From: Neocallimastix lanati (nom. inval.)
Lineage: Eukaryota; Neocallimastigomycota; Neocallimastigomycetes; Neocallimastigales; Neocallimastigaceae
NCBI GenBank assembly: GCA_016946835.1
Contig: JACVTC010000118.1
Location: forward strand, 56,001-120,000
Length of the DNA stretch: 64,000 bases
Direction of reading: 5' to 3'
This document shows, piece after piece, positions 10,387-22,924 of the stretch; the first letter of the stretch is position 1; every line of letters begins with the position of its first letter. The position numbers were made by a program, and so were the translations under genes. The notes under the pieces were generated by a model that was given only the letters and a program-made list of their open reading frames with translations, searched no databases and had not been told where the DNA came from.

Positions 10387-11835
10387 TAAAGTAATAGCCC
10401 TTTATTTTACAATTTAAATTATTTTAAAATTAATAAAAAATAAAACTAAATTTAATATTAATGTATGTTTTATTATTTTCTTTTAATTTTTATTATTATT
10501 ACAACTATTATTTTTATTTCTATTTCTATTTTTATTTTTATTTTTATTGTTTTTTTTTTTTTTTTTTTTTTTTTTGATAAAGTTTTCTATTGATAAGACT
10601 TGACTTCATTTTACATTTTATATTATAATTTTAAAATAAAAATAATATAAAAAAAAAAAAAAGTTATTTTGTACTACTTATATTTTTATTATTACTTTTT
10701 TATTTATTTATATAAATATATATTTAATAATATTAAAGTTTAATTAAAATTAATTAATTATATCAAAAATTTATTAAATTTTTAAAAAATTAAATCGTTA
10801 TATAATTTTAAATAATAAATAATTATAAATAAAGGGTAAAAAGATCTTTTAAATAATAATAACCCTAACACAGTATGTGCAGTCTATGTTTTTTTTTTTT
10901 TTTAAATAATAATTTTAAAAGAAATAAAAAATAAAAATATCAATAAAAATACCTTGATTTATAAAAATATACAAAACAACGTACTAAAGGATTTTTGAAA
11001 ATATTAAAAAAATAACTTATTTATAAAAACATATAGTGTAATAGGGGATTTTAGAAAATATCAGTATAGCTAATTTAACTTTAATACTAATGATAACTTC
11101 AATAAAATATGATGGAAAAAAAATATGTAAAATTTTTGAATTAATTTATTGAAATTTCAAAATTAATTTAACAAAAAAAAAAATAAAACTATTAAAAATC
11201 AAAATAATAACCATATATTTTATTTATTACTATTATATTATGTTCTATATTCTTTTTTTTTATTTTTTATCTTAATAAAAAGAAATGTATTTTTTAATAG
11301 TTTGTCAAGTAACGTGAACACTATACTTTATTAAAAATTATCATAAATAATTTAATTAATAAAATCTTAGTATTTTTTAGTTAAATAAAAATATGATGGA
11401 AAAAAAATATGTAAAACTTTTGAATTAATTTATTGAAATTTCAAAATAAATTTAACAAAAAAAAAATAAAACTTTTGAAAAATCTAAATATTAATCATAT
11501 ATTTTATTTATTACTATTTTATTATGATTTATATTCATTTTTTTTATATTTATTTTAGTAAAAGAAATTTTTAATTATATTATGAAATATATAAAAATTT
11601 TTTTTATTTTATTTAATATATATTTAGTTTAAAATAATAAAAAAACTACATGTTTCAATATAATATCATTATAATAAATTTAAATATAAAAAATAACATG
11701 GAATATATAAAATTTTCAATAAAAAATAAAACTAATACATTTAAAATAAAATAAATTTTAATACAAATTTATTAATACTTTTAAATAATTAGAGAGTATT
11801 ATAATTTAATTTTTAATTGATTTATCATAAGAATT
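10387..11835. repeat. AT-rich intergenic DNA with a duplicated ~185-bp segment
   Basis: No gene seen. The segment at about 11100-11285 (ATATGATGGAAAAAAAATAT onward) recurs at about 11390-11575 with roughly 85-90% similarity by eye, in direct orientation. The remainder is poly(T), poly(A) and AT-rich sequence. Confidence 0.7.
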
Positions 11836-12981
11836 TTAAATTAAAAAATACTTTCGAAGAATATCAACTACATCTAATGAAACGTTATGTTCATTTATTA
11901 AATTCAAAATTTCACTTTTGCTTGAATATAAACAATGAAGAATATAATTATTGTTTTTCAAAAAAGCTTCTAATTTTAAAGTATTATTATTTATTGGTTC
12001 AACCATTTTTAATTTTTTATTTATTATAATGGTTTCATTTTCTTCAATTGCATACTCTTTAATAAATGGTAATGTAGTTTCATTGTTTATAATAAAATTA
12101 AAAAAATCATAAAATGATTTTTTATTAAAATTCCTATCAAAATAATTTAAATAAAAAAGAATAAAATCCTTAAATGATCTTGTTTTTTCTATACCATAAT
12201 ATTGATAAAGATATTCTACTTTCCTGTAATCTTTCCTGTCTAAATATTTCAAATATAATTCCATTGGTATTTCAATTTTATTTATTTCATTATTAATAAT
12301 ATGGTTAAATTTTCTTTTTGAAATACCTGTTTTATTTTTATATAAATTAAGTAGATATTTTATAAAATTTGTATCAAAAACAAAGATTTCTAAGCACATT
12401 TTGATATATTTAAATTCAAAATTGCTGAATCGTTCAATCTTAAATTTTTTTAAACTAAAACCATTTTTTAAGAGAAAATTTAATTTTCTCATTGTTAATA
12501 AATTTACTTCTCTTAAAATTTCTAAAATATATTTACCATTTATTTTAAAATACATGACAGCTCCTTTATTAATTAAAAATTCAACTGATTGAAAATCAGA
12601 AAATTCTAATGATACTAAAAGTGGTGATTTTACATTATTATTTGAATCCATTAAAACTTCTAAACTATTTTGATAATTTACAATAGTTTTATCTTTGTGA
12701 TTACTCATATCATATAAATGATATATATCTTCAACTACATAATTTAAAGTTTTATAATTACACCTGTTATATATTAATTTTATAATATCGAAAGAGCAAT
12801 TTAAACTTAAAGCCAAAGTAAGTAGATCAAAATTAGTACTATTTAAAAAATAAAGAGGAGTTTCTATACTATTAATAAAATCTTTTAATTTATCAATATT
12901 ATTCCTCTTAAGTAATTCTAAAATTAATTTCTGTTTTTCTGAAAGAATATCATTTGTTTTCATTATTTTCATTCTTTTCAT
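11836..12981 (-). CDS. Ankyrin-like repeat protein (hypothetical)
   Basis: 381 residues, single exon, starting MKRMKIMKTNDILSEKQ. The body is a series of helical pairs with degenerate ankyrin spacing, for example SPLLVSLEFSDFQSVEFLIN followed by KGAVMYFKINGKYIL, and a C-terminal block LEAFLKNNNYILHCLYSSKS. No catalytic motif, signal peptide or membrane segment is visible. The family resembles the many divergent ankyrin-type proteins of anaerobic fungi (inference from style). The start is the first of three clustered Met codons (residues 1, 4, 7), preceded by an AT-rich promoter region (12982-13139) with no clear element. A cytosolic binding role is plausible; nothing more specific can be claimed. 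Confidence 0.75.
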   Translation of the reverse strand: MKRMKIMKTNDILSEKQKLILELLKRNNIDKLKDFINSIETPLYFLNSTNFDLLTLALSLNCSFDIIKLIYNRCNYKTLNYVVEDIYHLYDMSNHKDKTIVNYQNSLEVLMDSNNNVKSPLLVSLEFSDFQSVEFLINKGAVMYFKINGKYILEILREVNLLTMRKLNFLLKNGFSLKKFKIERFSNFEFKYIKMCLEIFVFDTNFIKYLLNLYKNKTGISKRKFNHIINNEINKIEIPMELYLKYLDRKDYRKVEYLYQYYGIEKTRSFKDFILFYLNYFDRNFNKKSFYDFFNFIINNETTLPFIKEYAIEENETIIINKKLKMVEPINNNTLKLEAFLKNNNYILHCLYSSKSEILNLINEHNVSLDVVDILRKYFLI

Positions 12982-13139
12982 AATTTAAAAAATATTACAA
13001 TACTCAAATAGTGCTTTAATTATTAAAAAAGATATTTTATATATGATTATGATTTTACTTTTATGTATAAATAATTAAAATATTTAAAATATTTATATAT
13101 ATTAATATATAAAAATTAAAGAATAAAGTGAAAAAAATT

Positions 13140-13860
13140 CTTTTCTTAAATTTTTTAAGCCAAAATTCATGGTTCCTTTCAGAGGTATCTGAATATTTTT
13201 CAAACATTCTCTTAATTTTCCATTGTGAGTTCTTTTTGATTTTCTGACTGCTTTATTGACAGAAAAAATAATGTCAAATCCTGTACATATTGAAAAGTAT
13301 AGAATCTAGGAGTTTTCCAAAACCAAGTTTCATCTATATTATTTTTTTTGTTTTCTTAACTTCTTTATTTTCTAATGATTTCATGTTCTCAAAGTGGGTT
13401 AAGTTTTAAAAATATTATAGCTATCTAATAATTCAAATAGAATATTTATTTTAATTTAATTTAATCAATTTTCATATCTTCATAAATGTTATAAACCTTT
13501 TACGTATTCAACATTTCCAATTTCTTTTATTTTAAGCTTTTATTTTTTAAATTTTATTTTTTATGTTATTAATTTCTTCATTTCTATCAGATATCAGTAA
13601 ATTATCTATATATACTCTGAGAATACAATTAATAATATCTTGAATTCTTCATTTATAGATAAAGCTTCACTAATTGTTTAAATCTCAAGTTTATATAGAA
13701 ATTATTTGATTCATTATTCAATTCTTTTTCTGCTTGGCTTAAATCCATATATAGCCTTAAAAAATTTTTATTATAATCTGGATATCCTTCAGGCGGTTTC
13801 ATGTATACTTCCTTAGTGAGATTTGGATTTTGGAAGGCGACAATAATATCAATTTGTTTT
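13140..13860 (-). pseudogene. Degenerate Ty1/copia reverse transcriptase fragment
   Basis: Minus-strand pieces in several frames match copia RT in order. QIDIIVAFQNPNLTKEVYMK with PPEGYPDYNKNF is near 13850-13770. VYIDNLLISDRNEE (degenerate YVDD) is near 13600. LKIKEIGNVEYVKG is near 13530. GFDIIFSVNKAVRKSK and LKGTMNFGLK lie between 13290 and 13150. Stops and frameshifts separate them. It is not the same family as the intact copia at 4.8-10 kb, as motif wording differs. No LTRs were recognised around it. Confidence 0.75.
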
Positions 13861-15110
13861 ATTTTGAAGCCTTTTTTTTATTTTTTTTGAATAGCAAAAG
13901 AAGTGAATATTATAAGAAAATTGTGTTTTAAAGTTTTGGAATTGCAATTATTATTATTATAATTGAAATACTTTATTACCATTACTATTATTGTTAGTAT
14001 TACCATTACTTATTAATTTAATTATTACTTTTGTTATTTTTGACAATATTATAATTGTCTTCTCTGTTATAATTATAATTATTATTAATGTTATCATTGC
14101 TCTTTTTCATTTGTATTTTTATTGCTATACTTCCTTTTAGTGATAGTATTTGTAATAGATCTATACTTACTTAATTTATAGATATTTTTATTGTGTTTGT
14201 TATAAATTGAATTTTTTTGATTATATATATAGAAGTGGTTGCCTGTTAATAAGAATTCAATTCATATGGTTTGGTCATAGCTATTGTTGTTGAAATTAAT
14301 GTAACTACCTCTGATTTTGTTACAGGAATAAAAAATTTGTAAAAATGAAAGTGAAGGTGGATAATTATTTTAAAAAATAATTTCCTGGATTATGTTCAAA
14401 GAAAAGGATTGTACTATAGAAAGTATAATTCTATTTCAGGAAGTATCTAAAATGTTATTTATTGAAGAATAAACACTAAAAAAAAAAAATAAAGTATAAC
14501 TTAAAAAATTTAAATAATTCTTTATTTCGTTCTTCACTTGTTTATTGGGTTAATAAAATTGCGGATAATGTAATATTAAAAGCATATATAACATTATTAA
14601 AGAAAATTTTAAAAAAATGAAAAACAAAAGTGAAGCAAGAAATGATCAATATAAATGATAAACTTCTCTTTCAAAATTATTTTGATAAAGTACTTGTGGT
14701 CTTTAAAAAAAAACTATCAATATATATATTTTATTGAAGTTTAATTGTCCTAAGATATAAGATAAAGGGACTTGATTTATATTAAATATATTTTTTATTA
14801 CCTTAACATTACCTTCCAAAATAAACAGTTAGATTTTACTTCATAATTGTTGAATTTGGTTCATTGTTTTTAGAAGAAATAAAAAAAATTATTCATAATA
14901 ATATAAAAATTTTTCAATAATAACAAATTCTATATTAGTATAAATTTTATATATAAATACTATAAAAGCATAAATTAATAATATAAAAATATTAATATTG
15001 TAAAAATATATATAAATATTATAAAAATACAGTGTATAAATCAATTGATAAAAAATTATAATACCTTATACTTGAAATTGTAAAAAAAAAGTTTATAAAC
15101 TGAATTTATA

Positions 15111-15143
<33 letters not shown>

Positions 15144-15437
15144 ACGAAAGCTAAGAAAAAAATTAAATTAAATTAAATTAAATTAAATTAAAAATTTAAT
15201 TAAAATTTTAATTATAAAAATAATTTTTTTTTTTTTGGTTTTATTGATAATATAATAATAAAAATAAAAATAATAATGAAAGCTAAAACAATTATAATAT
15301 AAAAGCTGATAATATAAAGATAATGATAAAGTGAGAAATTACTAATGTTATTACATTAATAATAAAGTAATAATAATGAAGATTATAAAGTCAAATACTA
15401 TGATTTATTTAGTGTAGTGAATTATATAAAATAAATA
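13861..15437. other. AT-rich DNA, no intact gene
   Basis: Contains low-complexity Asn/Lys/Tyr-type coding debris on the minus strand upstream of the copia RT fragment (13880-14160). The rest is AT-rich sequence with a poly(A) tract at 15112-15140 and a short (AATTA)n run at about 15160-15195. Nothing else recognised. Confidence 0.5.
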
Positions 15438-15668
15438 ACTAAAAAGATAGAATTAGAGAATGTCTTTTTTTCCGAATTAAATAAATTCTTTAAAGAAATT
15501 TTTATAAATTTTGATTATATTGAAAAGTGAAATATAAATTTTCTACTTAAAAATGGGTATATTGAAAAGAAAATATCAAAATTAATTAATTATGAAATGT
15601 TGACGAAAGATTACATAAACAAATATAGAGAAATTATTTGGATATTATTAATTAAAAATAGTTATTAA
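15438..15668 (+). pseudogene. Ankyrin-like protein fragment with an in-frame stop
   Basis: One frame gives ENVFFSELNKFFKEIF...FDYIEK, then TGA, then NINFLLKNGYIEKKISK and YINKYREIIWILLIKNSY before a terminal stop. The LLKNG and IEKKI wording resembles the ankyrin-like protein at 11836-12981. It has no start codon and is flanked by AT-rich DNA, so it looks like the 3' remnant of a decayed paralogue. Low complexity makes the match tentative. Confidence 0.45.
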
Positions 15669-15962
15669 ATATATATGTTATTATCAATAATAATTACTGT
15701 TTTTTTCAGGGGTAAGAAAGTTAAAAATAAAGACTAATGATTTTGTAGAATTTATAATTAAAATTATTTTATAAAAAAAATTTTATATTTATTTAATTAT
15801 TTTTTTTTTATAATTATTATTCTTAAAAATAATATCTATGGGTATTTTTAATTATTTTTTATTAAATCAAAAATGAAAAAAAAGTTAACTTATCTTTAAA
15901 TGACCATAATTAAAAATTAAGACTGAAGATATTAGATAATTTATTGAAAATAAATTTTCGAC

Positions 15963-16548
15963 ATGGAAGAAAAATTATGTAAAGATGAAAAAATAAAAAA
16001 TTTTATTGATTCATTGACAAGCAATTATGATGAAGAAAGGATTATTGAATTCCTAAAAGATACAATAATAAACAATTTCGGTTGCGATTACGATTATGAG
16101 TATGAATTTTTAGATAAATATTACAGTATAATTTATTCATTGTTAAGTAATGAATATGAAATTATTACTAAAAAGAACTTTAATGGAAATGATAATATTT
16201 GTGAATTATTAATAATTCCAAAGGATAATCTTGAAACTAATATATTAAATAATAATAAATCGGTTATTATTTATAATTATGGTTAAAAATTTGCAAAAAA
16301 AAAAAAAAAGGAAAGTTGAAGAAGGATGTATTGAAGCTTTAGATTTCAACAAAAATTTAGTATTTGATGGTATTGAATTAAAAAAGAAATATGATAAAAT
16401 CATTAAATTTGGAATAGCCTTTAATGAAGAAAATTGTGATATAATTTACAAAATAAATTATGGAAATTGTTTTAAAAAAAAGAAATGCAAAAAGAAATAT
16501 ATACAGGAGAGAATTACCGAGATGCTATTGATAGTAATTGTTACTTAA
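15963..16548 (+). pseudogene. PD-(D/E)XK-like nuclease domain protein, frameshifted
   Basis: Two overlapping ORFs (15963-16286 and 16279-16548) join across a poly(A) run at about 16298-16310. The first reads through NICELLIIPKDN to SVIIYNYG. The second continues KKKKRKVEEGCIEALDF...KYDKIIKFGIAFNEENCDII. This pattern (LLIIPKDN, SVII-x-E-x-K, GCIEAL, IIKxGIAF) is the C-terminal PD-(D/E)XK-like domain usually fused to an AAA-ATPase-like domain and abundant in anaerobic fungi. The expected E-x-K of the active site is replaced at the break. Assignment is from memory of the family. Confidence 0.6.
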
Positions 16549-16574
16549 TTGATAAAACAAAAATGATATCAAAA

Positions 16575-17590
16575 TATTTCTAACAGCAAAGAAAAAAGTG
16601 ACGACACTGAAGATGAAAATAAAGAAAGTCTTCAAAAAAAATATGGTAGCTATTTTTATTTTTCTGATAAAGGTAATATTAAAAATATATATAATCCATA
16701 TTCTATAATGAAATTCATTCAGAAAAATAAAAATAAAGTCGATAATTTTGAATTATCTAATTATTGTGTTTATTCAGAGAAAAATGAAGAATTAAAAAAG
16801 CTTCTTGAAAATAGTAAGCTTAAATTTGTTGTGGAATTTTAAAGTCTGTTATGTAGTAAAATAGTTGAACTATCATTTGATAAATATTTACAAATTGAAT
16901 ATAATTTTTTTTCAAAAGATATTTCATATAAAGACATCTGAAAAGTTTTATTTTTTTCTGGTTATTTAACAATAGTAGTCGAAGAAAAGTACAAAGAAAA
17001 CATCAAAAATATGAATGATAAAATGATAAAAATTACATCAAATGAACATAAATTAATAGAAATGGATTCAAATGAAATACAATCCAATGAAAATAATTTA
17101 TTTGAAAAAAAGGAATCGAAAGATATAATTTGTTTTAAAATTCCAAATCAAGAAGTTTTATAATACTTTCGTCATTTAATTGATGAATTAAATAACAAAA
17201 AATATATATATCTAAGAAAAATATTCCTTTTCAGTAAATGATATTCTAAATGAATTTATTAATGAAATTTATAAAAATAATAAAAAAATAAAAAAATTAA
17301 AAGTAATTTATGAAAATTTAAGTAAATTTCTATCAATAATTAGTTCACGTCATTTACCTGTTAGGAATAAATGAAATTCTAAGAAATCAAAGAAAACAAC
17401 GAAATCGACAGAATCAACAAAATCGACGGAAAGTTCATCTCCTGAACATTTTTATCAACTATTTTTAATGCCGTTATTTGTGAATCTTAATGTTAAAGGT
17501 TTAGTAGCAGAACAAGAAAGTAGATACAATATAAATGATTTAGGTTTTCCTAATAGAAAAGAAAAAATTAATATTTTAATTTCATTCTAA
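16575..17590 (+). pseudogene. Second AAA-ATPase-like / PD-(D/E)XK family copy, fragmented
   Basis: Plus-strand pieces follow the usual order of the family. First come GNIKNIYNPYSIMKFIQKNK and ELSNYCVYSEKNEELKKLL, then CSKIVELSFDKYLQIEYN, VLFFSGYLTIVVEEKYKEN and ICFKIPNQEVL. The start of the nuclease domain follows (FYQLFLMPLFVNLNVKGLV, SRYNINDLGFPNRKE). Stops interrupt at about 16840, 16939, 17161 and 17237. The P-loop part is absent. With the preceding entry this makes two adjacent broken family members in the same orientation, probably a tandem duplication. Confidence 0.6.
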
Positions 17591-19034
17591 TTCTTATTTG
17601 TACGAATTAAACTAATTCACTGGGATTATAATTTATTACTAAAAGTTTTTTAAAGGAATGAATGAATTTTTATAATTATTTAATATTATAATCAGAATTT
17701 AAAATTTTTTATAAATTTGTATTTCTTGAATTTTTATTTTTTAATTTTTAATATTTATATATATATGGATTATACATTCCAACTACAACAAATAAATTAT
17801 AATTTAATTTAAAATATACATAATATAATATAAAATTGTTTATATCGATAGCATTAACATAGGAATCAAATTGAAAATTATTGTTATATTTGAGATTATC
17901 ATAAATCATTTTTCAAATAGTTATTATTTTTAATATTTTTATTTATTTAATTTTTATTTTTTATTTTTTATTTATTTTTATTTTATTTATAATATTTTTT
18001 TTATTTAATAATTAATTAAAAAAAAAAAAAATAAATAAATAATTTTTTTTTAAATTAAATATTTTTCCAAAAATTATTTAAAGTTAAGAATATTCTTTTT
18101 TTTCGTTTTTTTTATAATTAATATGTCCATATTCAACTGAATATGTTAATTTAGAAATGTTTTATTTAATAGTTGATACCTCTCAAAAAAAAAAAAAAAT
18201 AAAATAAAAAAATAATTATAAATATTCTTGATGGATGGATTATTAGTTTATATATTTCTAATAGGTTGACTTCTCTTAAAATTGTTATTTTAATTTAGGA
18301 GAATCATTAGAAAAATACTTTTAAAAAATTAAAAAAAGGATTTTTTATTTTTTTTTTTGCCAAAGATTAATTCTTTAAATATTAAAGAAGTATTTAATAT
18401 TAATTATTAATGATGATAGGATTAATATAAATTTTATAATAAATATTAAAATAAATTTATAATAAATTTTTATTTAAAAAGTTTTACAGTATTCCTAATT
18501 ATACTTTAATATATGATATAATTGAAATATTTAAATTAAATAATTTAATTTATATATATTAACAAATATTAAATATTTTTATAATAAAATTTTCAAAATT
18601 TTAAAAAATTTCAGACCAACTGAAATTGGTACCAAAAAAAAAAATTTTTTTTAATTTTATTTATAAATTAGTTTCCCTAAACTTTAATAAAAATTTAGTA
18701 ATAAAAATTTAATATACTATTAAAATATTGTTGAAGTATTACAATATTAAATAAAAACAATAATTAATACATTTATCAAATTTAAAACTAATTTTTAATT
18801 ATTTTAATGTTTTAATATTTATTATTTAATTTAATTAATATCAATAATCTTTTATTTTTAATTTTAATTATTTAATTTTTTTCGTATAACAAAAATGATA
18901 ATCAAAATTAATTATTATTAAATAATTTTTTTTTTATTAAATAATTATATTTATTATAAGATAAAACTTTTTATATGATAATTATTATTATTTAAAGTTA
19001 ATTAATATTTATTTATTTATTTATTTATTAATTA
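17591..19034. other. AT-rich DNA with a degenerate gypsy A LTR fragment
   Basis: No gene seen. At 18222-18280 the sequence TTGATGGATGGATTATTAG and the following ACTTCTC-type bases match the gypsy A LTR (compare 19139-19190) with several differences. This suggests an older LTR relic of the same family about 0.8 kb from the young one. A small perfect hairpin (ATTTCAG/CTGAAAT) lies at about 18607-18625. Confidence 0.5.
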
Positions 19035-19437
19035 TGTTAAATATATTAGCAATAGATTAGTGTTTACCGGGATATCACTCAATTATTCAACTTTATTTAT
19101 TATTTTATTTTATTAATTATGTAAGTACTTTAATATCCTTGATGGATGGATTATAGTTTGTCTATTCCTAATATGTAGACTTCTCAAAAGTGATCTTTTT
19201 ATTGAGAAGTAAAATTGGGAAGAAGGAAAAAAAAAGAGAGATTTCTAATTCTTCGAAATATTATTTATTTTTATAGTATTTCATTACAAATATTTTTTGG
19301 ACAAAATGTATAAATACTAATGGCTGAAATAATATATTATGTCCATTTATTTAATTGTAGTGGCGCATATATTATAATGTGTGGCGCATATATTAAAGAA
19401 AAGGATTTTTGATTTTAATTATGAGACATACATTACA
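19035..19437 (-). repeat. gypsy A 3' LTR
   Basis: 403 bp. It contains a 21-bp direct duplication of the GTGGCGCATATATT region near 19365-19395 that the 5' LTR lacks. The self-primer site is present with one mismatch. Confidence 0.93.
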
Positions 19438-19447
19438 CTACCCCCTT
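19438..19447 (-). promoter_or_regulatory. gypsy A polypurine tract
   Basis: Element-sense AAGGGGGTAG directly precedes the TGTAATG start of the 3' LTR. Confidence 0.85.
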
Positions 19448-19458
19448 CAAGCCCCAGA

Positions 19459-22362
19459 TTATATAGGAGAATTGCTGGAGATATTATTAAAGTGAGCCAG
19501 TATGTCAGAATAGTAGTCGTCCTCGTCTACAATTGAGGAATCCACCCATTTATTTGAAAACCCAGGCTCTATGTAAGATACTAAGTATTCGCAATTTTGG
19601 TTTTCTGGATTAATTCTGCAATTTAAAATTGAATGAATTTCTGGAGAGTGATCAATATCAGAGAGAGACTTGTTTCGTTTAGTAAAGGGTTCTAATTCAC
19701 AAATATTGAAAATATCATATTTACGCGGAAAAGGGGAATTCGAAAGATTTAGTCTGTAGTTATTAAATTCTAAGGCCTCCATAATTTTGAAAGATCCGTA
19801 TTTACTCGGGCATAATTTTGTTGAGGAGTATGGAATATAATTGGAAGGTCTTTTCAACCAAACTAGGTCTCCAACTTTGAAGGATGGAGGGAAACTTCTT
19901 TTTGAATCAGCATAGTGCTTGTAGAGTTCTTGGGAAGCAGCTAATACGTGTTTTAGTTTTTTCACATTCGCAGCGAAATCTGGGATATGGAAGACTTTAC
20001 CAGATGTAGAGATGGCAGAATTACTGAGTGGAGAGAATGAAGGTAGGAACCCATTGAATGCTAAGAACGGTGTTTGTCCAGTGGATGAATTCTTACTGTT
20101 GTTGTAGATAAATTCGATTAAATACAACCAATCCAACCAGTCTTCAGAAGGGTAAGCTCTAAGGAAACATCTGATGAATTATTCAATAGACTGATTCAAC
20201 CTCTCGACTTGTTCTACAGTAGTATGATGACCGGTAGTAGCAGTGCTATGCTTAATAGAAAGGATACCCATTATTTCTTTCCATAGTTCACTTGTGAACT
20301 AAGAACCACGGTCAGTTATAATTTCAGTTGGTAGTCCATGAAGGTAGAAGACACTTTTAAGGAAAGCAATAGCAGCTTCGTTAGCAGTGGGAAGTCCTGG
20401 AAAGGCGTAAAGATGGACCATTTTAGTTAGCCTATCGCATGAGACCATAATCGAAAAATCTTGGTTTCTTGATGGAACATTAGTAATGAAATCTATCACT
20501 ACGACTTTCCAAGGACAGGACGGAATGTCCAGAGGGATCATTTCACCGTAAGGTTTATGACGAGAAGACTTCATACTGGAACATATTTTACTGGATTTTA
20601 CGTAGTTTTGAACGTCTTTCATCCAAGCAGGCCAGTAAAAGTTTCTACTGATTAGTTCGGCGGTTTTCCCAATTCCTAAATGTCCCGCAGATGCATAGTC
20701 ATGATAGGCGGAGAGAATTTCCTTTCTGAAAGATTCAGGAACGCAAATCAATCCGTTAAAGAGAAGGAAGTTGTTCTCTAAAGAAAATTTAGACAAGTCA
20801 TATCTGCGAACGTGCTTTAATTCGGACTCGTTCCCGTTTAAGACATTAATTATTGGACCGAGAATTGGATCCTTCACTTGGTTTATTTTAATTAGGTTGA
20901 GTAAGGAAGTGTCGTTAGCAAGGTTTAGGAAGCAGTAAAAGGAACATTTACTTGGATCGAGGATTGATTCATATTGGATATTTTGATCGTTTGAATAGTC
21001 AGGGCGCCCTGATAAACTATCAGCCCTTACTTTCATGGATCCTGGTCTATAAATAACTTTGTAGTTGTAGTAAGACAAAATTTCCTGCCAATGCGCTTGA
21101 GGCATACTTATCTTTTGGGGTTTGCTAGAAAATAATAAGTTTCTATGGTCTGTGAAGATCTTGATTGGCTCCTTTGCTCCAATAAGTAGGTGTTTCCATT
21201 CCTCGAGACCTGTAATGATGGCAAGTAATTCCTTATCTGTAATTGAATAATTACGTTCGGCTTTGGTGAAAGAACGAGAGTAGTATCCTACTGGATGTAG
21301 TTTTCCTAGTTCATCTCTTTGCGGCAGGATACACCCTAAAGCATAATGTGAAGCATCGGTCTCTAAGATAAAGGATTTCTCAGGATCGGGAAGTAACAGT
21401 ATTGGTGCAGTAGTTAAGAGCTTCTTAAGTGTGTCGAAAGATTTCTGACACTCCTCATTCCAATCGAAATCGGTACCTTTCTTAGTTAAATGGAAGAGTG
21501 AGCTTGCTATTAATGAAAAATTCCTTATAAACCGGCGGTAGTAATTTCCGAATCCAAGAAACGACTGGACTTGTTTCACTGTTGTTGGTTCCGGCCAAGA
21601 TAGAACTGCTTCTAACTTTTTTGGATCTGTCTTGATGAACTTCCCAGATATGACATGACCTAGGAATTCCAGTTCTTTTACGTGGAACAAGCATTTCTCT
21701 AGGTTCACAAGTAGGTGGTTTTCCTTAAGAGCTTTCAGCACGGCTTTGACGTGTTCTTTGTGTTCTTCAAGTGTCCTAGAATATATAAGGATATCATCTA
21801 AATAAACAACAACAAATTTATTAATAAAATCGTTTAAGACAAAATTTATAAACCTTTGAAAAACAGCTGGAGCATTGGTGAGCCCAAAAGGCATTACCAA
21901 ATACTCATACTGACCCCGACGAGTACGAAAAGCGGTTTTGTATTCATCGCCTTTTCTTATTAGTACAAGGTTGTAAGCTGCTTTAAGATCCAATTTAGTA
22001 AAATAGTTGGATCCTCTTATCTCTTCAAAGAATAGATTATATAATGGTAAAGGATACGAATCCTTTACTGTAACTTCGTTTAACTTTCTATAGTCTACGC
22101 AGAAGCGTAGAGATCCATCCTTCTTCCTTTGAAAAAGTACTGGGTATGCTGCTGGTGATTTTGAAGGACGGATGAATCCTTTTGCTAAATTTTCGCTGAT
22201 GTACTTGTCAGCTTCTTCGGATTGCGTAGGATTCATCGGGTAAATTGGTCCTTTAAAAAGACGAGCCCCAGGAAGCAACTCAATCTCGCAATCAAAACCA
22301 ATCCGATGGGGAGATAACTGGTTATTTAATTGCTGATTAAATACGGAAGAGTACTCTCGATA
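19459..22362 (-). pseudogene. pol: gypsy A RT-RNase H-integrase-chromodomain, stop-interrupted
   Basis: RT: KDGSLRFCVDYRKLN, FTKLDLKAAYN, YLDDILIYS. RNase H: ILETDASHYALGC and ITDKELLAI. Integrase has a zinc finger with GHLGIGKTAELISRN and KICSSMKSSRH; the first Cys of the expected CxxC is Ser. Its catalytic core has VVIDFI, IITDRGS and VEQVERLNQ. The C-terminal module (residues after 20136) ends in a chromodomain-like segment, CEYLVSYIEPGFSNKWVDSS. Stops lie at 20299 (TDRGS-TAG-FTS) and about 20179 (SIE-TAA-FIR). At both sites the family normally has Gln, so C-to-T changes are likely. The RT-RH stretch 22278-20299 is one 659-residue open frame. Confidence 0.9.
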
Positions 22363-22917
22363 CTATTCCGGGAGCTGCTCAAGGTTCGAAATATTTCCAT
22401 CTTCAATCAATACGAAAGAGACCTTGTTTCTATTTAAATCCTCTAACAGTAATGATGAATCCATCGAATCTATTTCTTCCTCGTTGAAGTAGGGTTGGTA
22501 ACCCTCTTTTCCAACCTTGAAGCCTATCCTGAGGTCAAATAAGGTATGTATACCTAGCAGGCACCCATAAGGAATATTTTTCGAAAGCATAAAGTGAAAT
22601 TCTTGTTTTTTCTTGATTATTTTTCCTTCATCATTAGGTAGTTTAAGCTCGACACTCAACTCTTGAGTGATGTTATTCGAGACTTCCTCTTGGTTCGGAA
22701 ATATGATTTTAGTTCTATCCCTTAATAATGGTATCCCCCAGTCGTGAGCAAGGTCTTCGTTAACTAGATTTACCCCGGAACCGGAGTCCAATATGGCAAC
22801 GGTTTCCCTCACGTCACCGGTAGATGGAATTTTCATCCGCAATTTGATCTTTGTAAAGAGTTCTATCAGAAACAGATTACAAATAACAAATTTTAACACC
22901 AAAATAAAAAAGAACAC
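22363..22917 (-). pseudogene. gypsy A protease region
   Basis: Reads MKIPSTGDVRETVAILDSGS, then GVNLVNEDLAHDWGIPLL, with the retropepsin D-S-G triad, then a linker ending EQLPE. An in-frame TAG at 22363 separates it from YREYSSVFNQQL, the start of the RT region. The first 30 or so residues of the open frame are derived from the AT-rich insertion. It would cut Gag-Pol into mature parts. Confidence 0.8.
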
Positions 22918-22924
22918 GTAATAA

